14,589 nt of DNA from Patescibacteria group bacterium UBA6130. Lineage in GTDB: Bacteria; Patescibacteriota; Microgenomatia; UBA12405; UBA6130. Location of the stretch: NCBI GenBank assembly GCA_002428285.1, contig DIVO01000048.1, positions 1 to 14,589 on the forward strand, in the 5' to 3' direction. The notes beneath the pieces were generated by a model. It had not been told where the DNA came from. It ran no database searches and saw only the letters and a program-made list of their open reading frames with translations. Made by a program: the position numbers and the translations under genes. Positions 11,935 through 14,589 of this stretch are shown in pieces; the first letter of the stretch is position 1; every line of letters begins with the position of its first letter.

Positions 11935-14589
11935 AATTCAACACGTTTTTTAGTAACGGGAATTAAGCGTCCTATGATAACATTTTCTTTCATGCCTATC
12001 AATTTATCTTCTCTGCCTAAAATCGCCGCATCAGTTAAAATGTTGGTTGTTTCCTGGAACGAAGCAGATGATAACCAGGAATTTGTGTTCAAAGATGCCT
12101 GAGTCACCCCAAGTAAAATATGTCTTCCCTGAGAAACAGCTCCTTTATCCTTCTTTGCAGCTTCGTTTATTTCATCGAAAGTGATCTCATCAACATATGA
12201 TCCGATCAATAATTCTGTATCCCCCGGAGAAGTAATTTGAATTCTGCTGCTCATCTCATGAATTATAACTTCGAAATGTTTATCATGGATGGTAATACCT
12301 TGAGACTCATATACTTTCTGGATCTCATCCATAAGATATTGTTTAGCTTCTTCCAAGCTCCTAAGCTCCATTAACTGTCTGACATCAACAGAACCGGCAA
12401 CTAACTGTGTTCCCATGCTGATTTCTTGTCCATCCTGAACCAAAATTTTAGATCCTTTAGGAACAATATATTCTCTAATATCTTCCTTGCTTTTTACTCT
12501 AATTAATATAGCTTCATCCGATTCTGTAAGCCTGACTTTACCGGTAATTTCAGAAAGAACTACGGGTGATTTTGGTGTTCTCATCTCAAACAATTCTTGT
12601 ACTCTTGGTAAACCCTGAGTAACATCTAAACCGATAACACCTCCTGAATGCTTAGTTCTTAATGTTAGCTGAGTACCTGGTTCTCCAATCGACTGAGCTG
12701 CCATAATACCTACAGGTACGCCGATTTCGACTGATTTCCTATTGGATAAATCCCACCCATAACAAGCCGAACAAATTCCTTGTTTTGATTCACAAGTTAA
12801 AGGAGATCTAACTTTAACGCTTGTTATTTTAGATCCACTTATTTGTGCAAGCTTCTCTTCATCTATAATCTCTCCCTTAGCAACAATGACTTTTTTACCA
12901 TCTTTTATATCTTCGGCTGCTACTCTGGAAATTAACCTGTCTTCAAAAGATTCAGCTCTTTCTCCTGATTTTTCGACTTCAATCCATCTTTTAGTTCCGC
13001 AGTCAAGTTCTCTGACAATAGCAGCATGAGAAACATCAACTAACTTTCTGGTTAAATATCCTGCATCTGCAGTCTTAAGAGCGGTATCTGTTAAACCTTT
13101 TCTCGAACCTCTAGCTCCTGTTACATATTCAAAGACTGATAAACCCTCTCTGAAACTTGACTTAGTGGGTAGTGGAACAATTCTTCCCAAAGGATCAACA
13201 ACTAATCCTCTAATACCAGAAACTTGTTTAATCTGATCCTGCGATACTCTTTTTACACCTGCGCCGCTAATCATTTTGATAGGAGAATCGGACTCAAGCA
13301 ATGCCCATGTCATGGCTGCAATTCTATCGGTTGTTTCCAACCAAACATCTCTAGATAATCTTATTTTCTCTTCTTCGGTAATAAGCCCCTCAGCAAAAGT
13401 TGAATCTATACCCTCAACTCTTTTATTAGACTCCTTGATAATCTGAGCTTTTTCAGGTAAAGAACCAGAATCAGAAATAGCCAGAGACAAACCGGATAAA
13501 GTCATGCCCCAAAATCCGAAATCTTTAATTTTATCAACCAAATTAACATAATCTTTATTTGTATAATTTGTAAAAACATTGGCTAATATTTTTTTAATGA
13601 CTCCGCTATTAATTGATTCATTTACAAAACCATAGTTCTTGGGAAGAATCTGATTAAATAGCAATCTCCCAACCGTAGTAAGCATTACTTCCTGATCAAT
13701 TTTAACTCCAACTAAATCTCTTAAAGCGACCTTTTTCAGCTCATAAGCATTGATGGCCTCAGAGTCGCAAGAAAAATACTTAATTGATTCAGGTAATTTA
13801 TTCTCTTGTTTATATTTTTCCCATACCCCCAAATCGCTTTGTTTGATCGAAGTGGCAAAATAGCATCCCACGATCATCTCCTTACTAGGAACATTTACTG
13901 GAGAACCATCAGCAGGTTTTAGCAAGTTTTCTGAAGAAATAATCTTCTTTTTTGACTCTTTCTGAGCCTTTTTAGACAGAGGCAACAAAACAGCCATCTG
14001 ATCTCCATCAAAATCAGCATTAAAACCTGAAGTAACACAAGGGTGCAATCTAATGGCTAAATCGTCAGTTAGTATTGGATAAAATCCCTGCACAGATAGT
14101 TTGTGTAAAGTTGGAGCTCTATTAAGCAATACAAGCTTATTCTGAACTACTTCTTCAAGAATATCGTAAACCTCGGAGATCCTATGATCCAAAAGGTTTT
14201 TGGCACTTTTTATGTTTGGGGCTAGTCCTCTCAACATCAATTCTCTTAAGATAAATGGTCTAAAAATTTCAAGAGCGATTTCTCTTGGAAGTCCGCATTG
14301 ATCTAGGTTCAATTCAGGTCCAACCACAATCACACTTCTGCCTGAATAATCAACTCTTTTACCAAGCAAATTCTTTCTAAATCTACCTTTTTTACCCCTT
14401 AAAAGATCTGACAGTGATCTTGGAGGAGTTCTTCTCCTGGTCAATCTTGCCTTTGATTTCGAAGCATCGATTAAACTATCAACTGCTTCTTGAAGCATTC
14501 TTTTTTCATTTCTAATAATGATTTCAGGTGCATCAAGTTCTGTTAATCTTTTTAATCTGTTATTTCTATTAATTACTCTTCTATATAAG
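11928..14589 (-). CDS. rpoC: DNA-directed RNA polymerase subunit beta', C-terminal three quarters (start beyond the window)
   Basis: The reading frame is open to the right edge, where it begins YRRVINRNNRLKRL, corresponding to roughly residue 300 of E. coli beta'; the N-terminal zinc ribbon and clamp are therefore outside. In the window are RKNLLGKRVDYSGRSVIVVGPEL, the catalytic NADFDGDQM (13995-14021) with the three magnesium-binding Asp, and RAPTLHKLSVQGF. Further on are the second zinc site (Cys in ELDCGT, then CESKQGICSAC) and the trigger loop in GEPGTQLTLRTKHSGG. The trigger loop runs straight into DVTQGLPRVQELFE, so the SI3 insertion of gammaproteobacteria is absent. Trigger-loop residues equivalent to E. 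coli Met932 and Phe935 are Leu and Lys here; Arg933 and His936 are kept. The TGA stop is 4 bases before the rpsL ATG. Confidence 0.98.
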   Translation of the reverse strand, partial: LYRRVINRNNRLKRLTELDAPEIIIRNEKRMLQEAVDSLIDASKSKARLTRRRTPPRSLSDLLRGKKGRFRKNLLGKRVDYSGRSVIVVGPELNLDQCGLPREIALEIFRPFILRELMLRGLAPNIKSAKNLLDHRISEVYDILEEVVQNKLVLLNRAPTLHKLSVQGFYPILTDDLAIRLHPCVTSGFNADFDGDQMAVLLPLSKKAQKESKKKIISSENLLKPADGSPVNVPSKEMIVGCYFATSIKQSDLGVWEKYKQENKLPESIKYFSCDSEAINAYELKKVALRDLVGVKIDQEVMLTTVGRLLFNQILPKNYGFVNESINSGVIKKILANVFTNYTNKDYVNLVDKIKDFGFWGMTLSGLSLAISDSGSLPEKAQIIKESNKRVEGIDSTFAEGLITEEEKIRLSRDVWLETTDRIAAMTWALLESDSPIKMISGAGVKRVSQDQIKQVSGIRGLVVDPLGRIVPLPTKSSFREGLSVFEYVTGARGSRKGLTDTALKTADAGYLTRKLVDVSHAAIVRELDCGTKRWIEVEKSGERAESFEDRLISRVAAEDIKDGKKVIVAKGEIIDEEKLAQISGSKITSVKVRSPLTCESKQGICSACYGWDLSNRKSVEIGVPVGIMAAQSIGEPGTQLTLRTKHSGGVIGLDVTQGLPRVQELFEMRTPKSPVVLSEITGKVRLTESDEAILIRVKSKEDIREYIVPKGSKILVQDGQEISMGTQLVAGSVDVRQLMELRSLEEAKQYLMDEIQKVYESQGITIHDKHFEVIIHEMSSRIQITSPGDTELLIGSYVDEITFDEINEAAKKDKGAVSQGRHILLGVTQASLNTNSWLSSASFQETTNILTDAAILGREDKLIGMKENVIIGRLIPVTKKRVELE

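Noticed and set aside
1..14589. Use of TGA as a sense codon (code 25)
   Set aside because: Several genes end in TGA at the correct family C-terminus, and no conserved gene has an in-frame TGA.
1..14589. A defence, mobile or secondary-metabolite system in the window
   Set aside because: Every stretch is accounted for by housekeeping genes with spacers of at most about 150 bases; nothing accessory was found.

Overview
The window is a single unbroken minus-strand run of transcription and translation genes, low in G+C: the end of rpoC, then the str, S10 and spc ribosomal-protein clusters joined end to end. In the direction of transcription (high to low coordinate) the order is rpoC (its start lies beyond the right edge), rpsL, rpsG, fusA, tuf, rpsJ, rplC, rplD, rplW, rplB, rpsS, rplV, rpsC, rplP, rpmC, rpsQ, rplN, rplX, rplE, rpsN, rpsH, rplF (cut by the left edge). 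I see no plus-strand gene, tRNA, rRNA, mobile element, CRISPR array or phage gene. No stretch without a gene exceeds about 150 bases.

Organism: a bacterium using TGA as a stop (rpoC, fusA, rplD, rpsC and rplN all end in TGA), so not a code-25 lineage such as Gracilibacteria. The compact layout, the many overlaps, the Lys-rich protein tails, the shortened L2, the unusual EF-Tu switch I and the zinc-type S14 best fit a Candidate Phyla Radiation (Patescibacteria) genome. That placement is an inference; I cannot name the phylum. The direct rpoC-rpsL junction resembles the Gram-positive arrangement but lacks the L7Ae-like gene (ybxF/rplGB) often found there.

Layout: 11928-14589 is rpoC. 10998-11923 is rpsL-rpsG, followed by a good intrinsic terminator (10927-10952). 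8749-10863 is fusA. A spacer of about 150 bases then carries a convincing sigma70-type promoter (8633-8661) for tuf (7409-8596). A spacer of about 90 bases with a hairpin leads to rpsJ (7016-7318, GTG start). A second strong terminator or attenuator hairpin with a UNCG-type loop (6910-6927) separates rpsJ from rplC. From rplC to the left edge the genes are nearly gapless, with seven overlaps of 4-14 bases, and are probably one co-transcribed, translationally coupled unit.

Together these genes make RNA polymerase beta', both elongation GTPases and much of both ribosomal subunits. I found no new system. The points worth following up are molecular departures inside conserved proteins (EF-Tu switch I, L2 N-terminus, S12 Lys87 to Arg, the beta' trigger loop), the placement of the attenuator-like hairpins, and a cluster of starts with no Shine-Dalgarno sequence.
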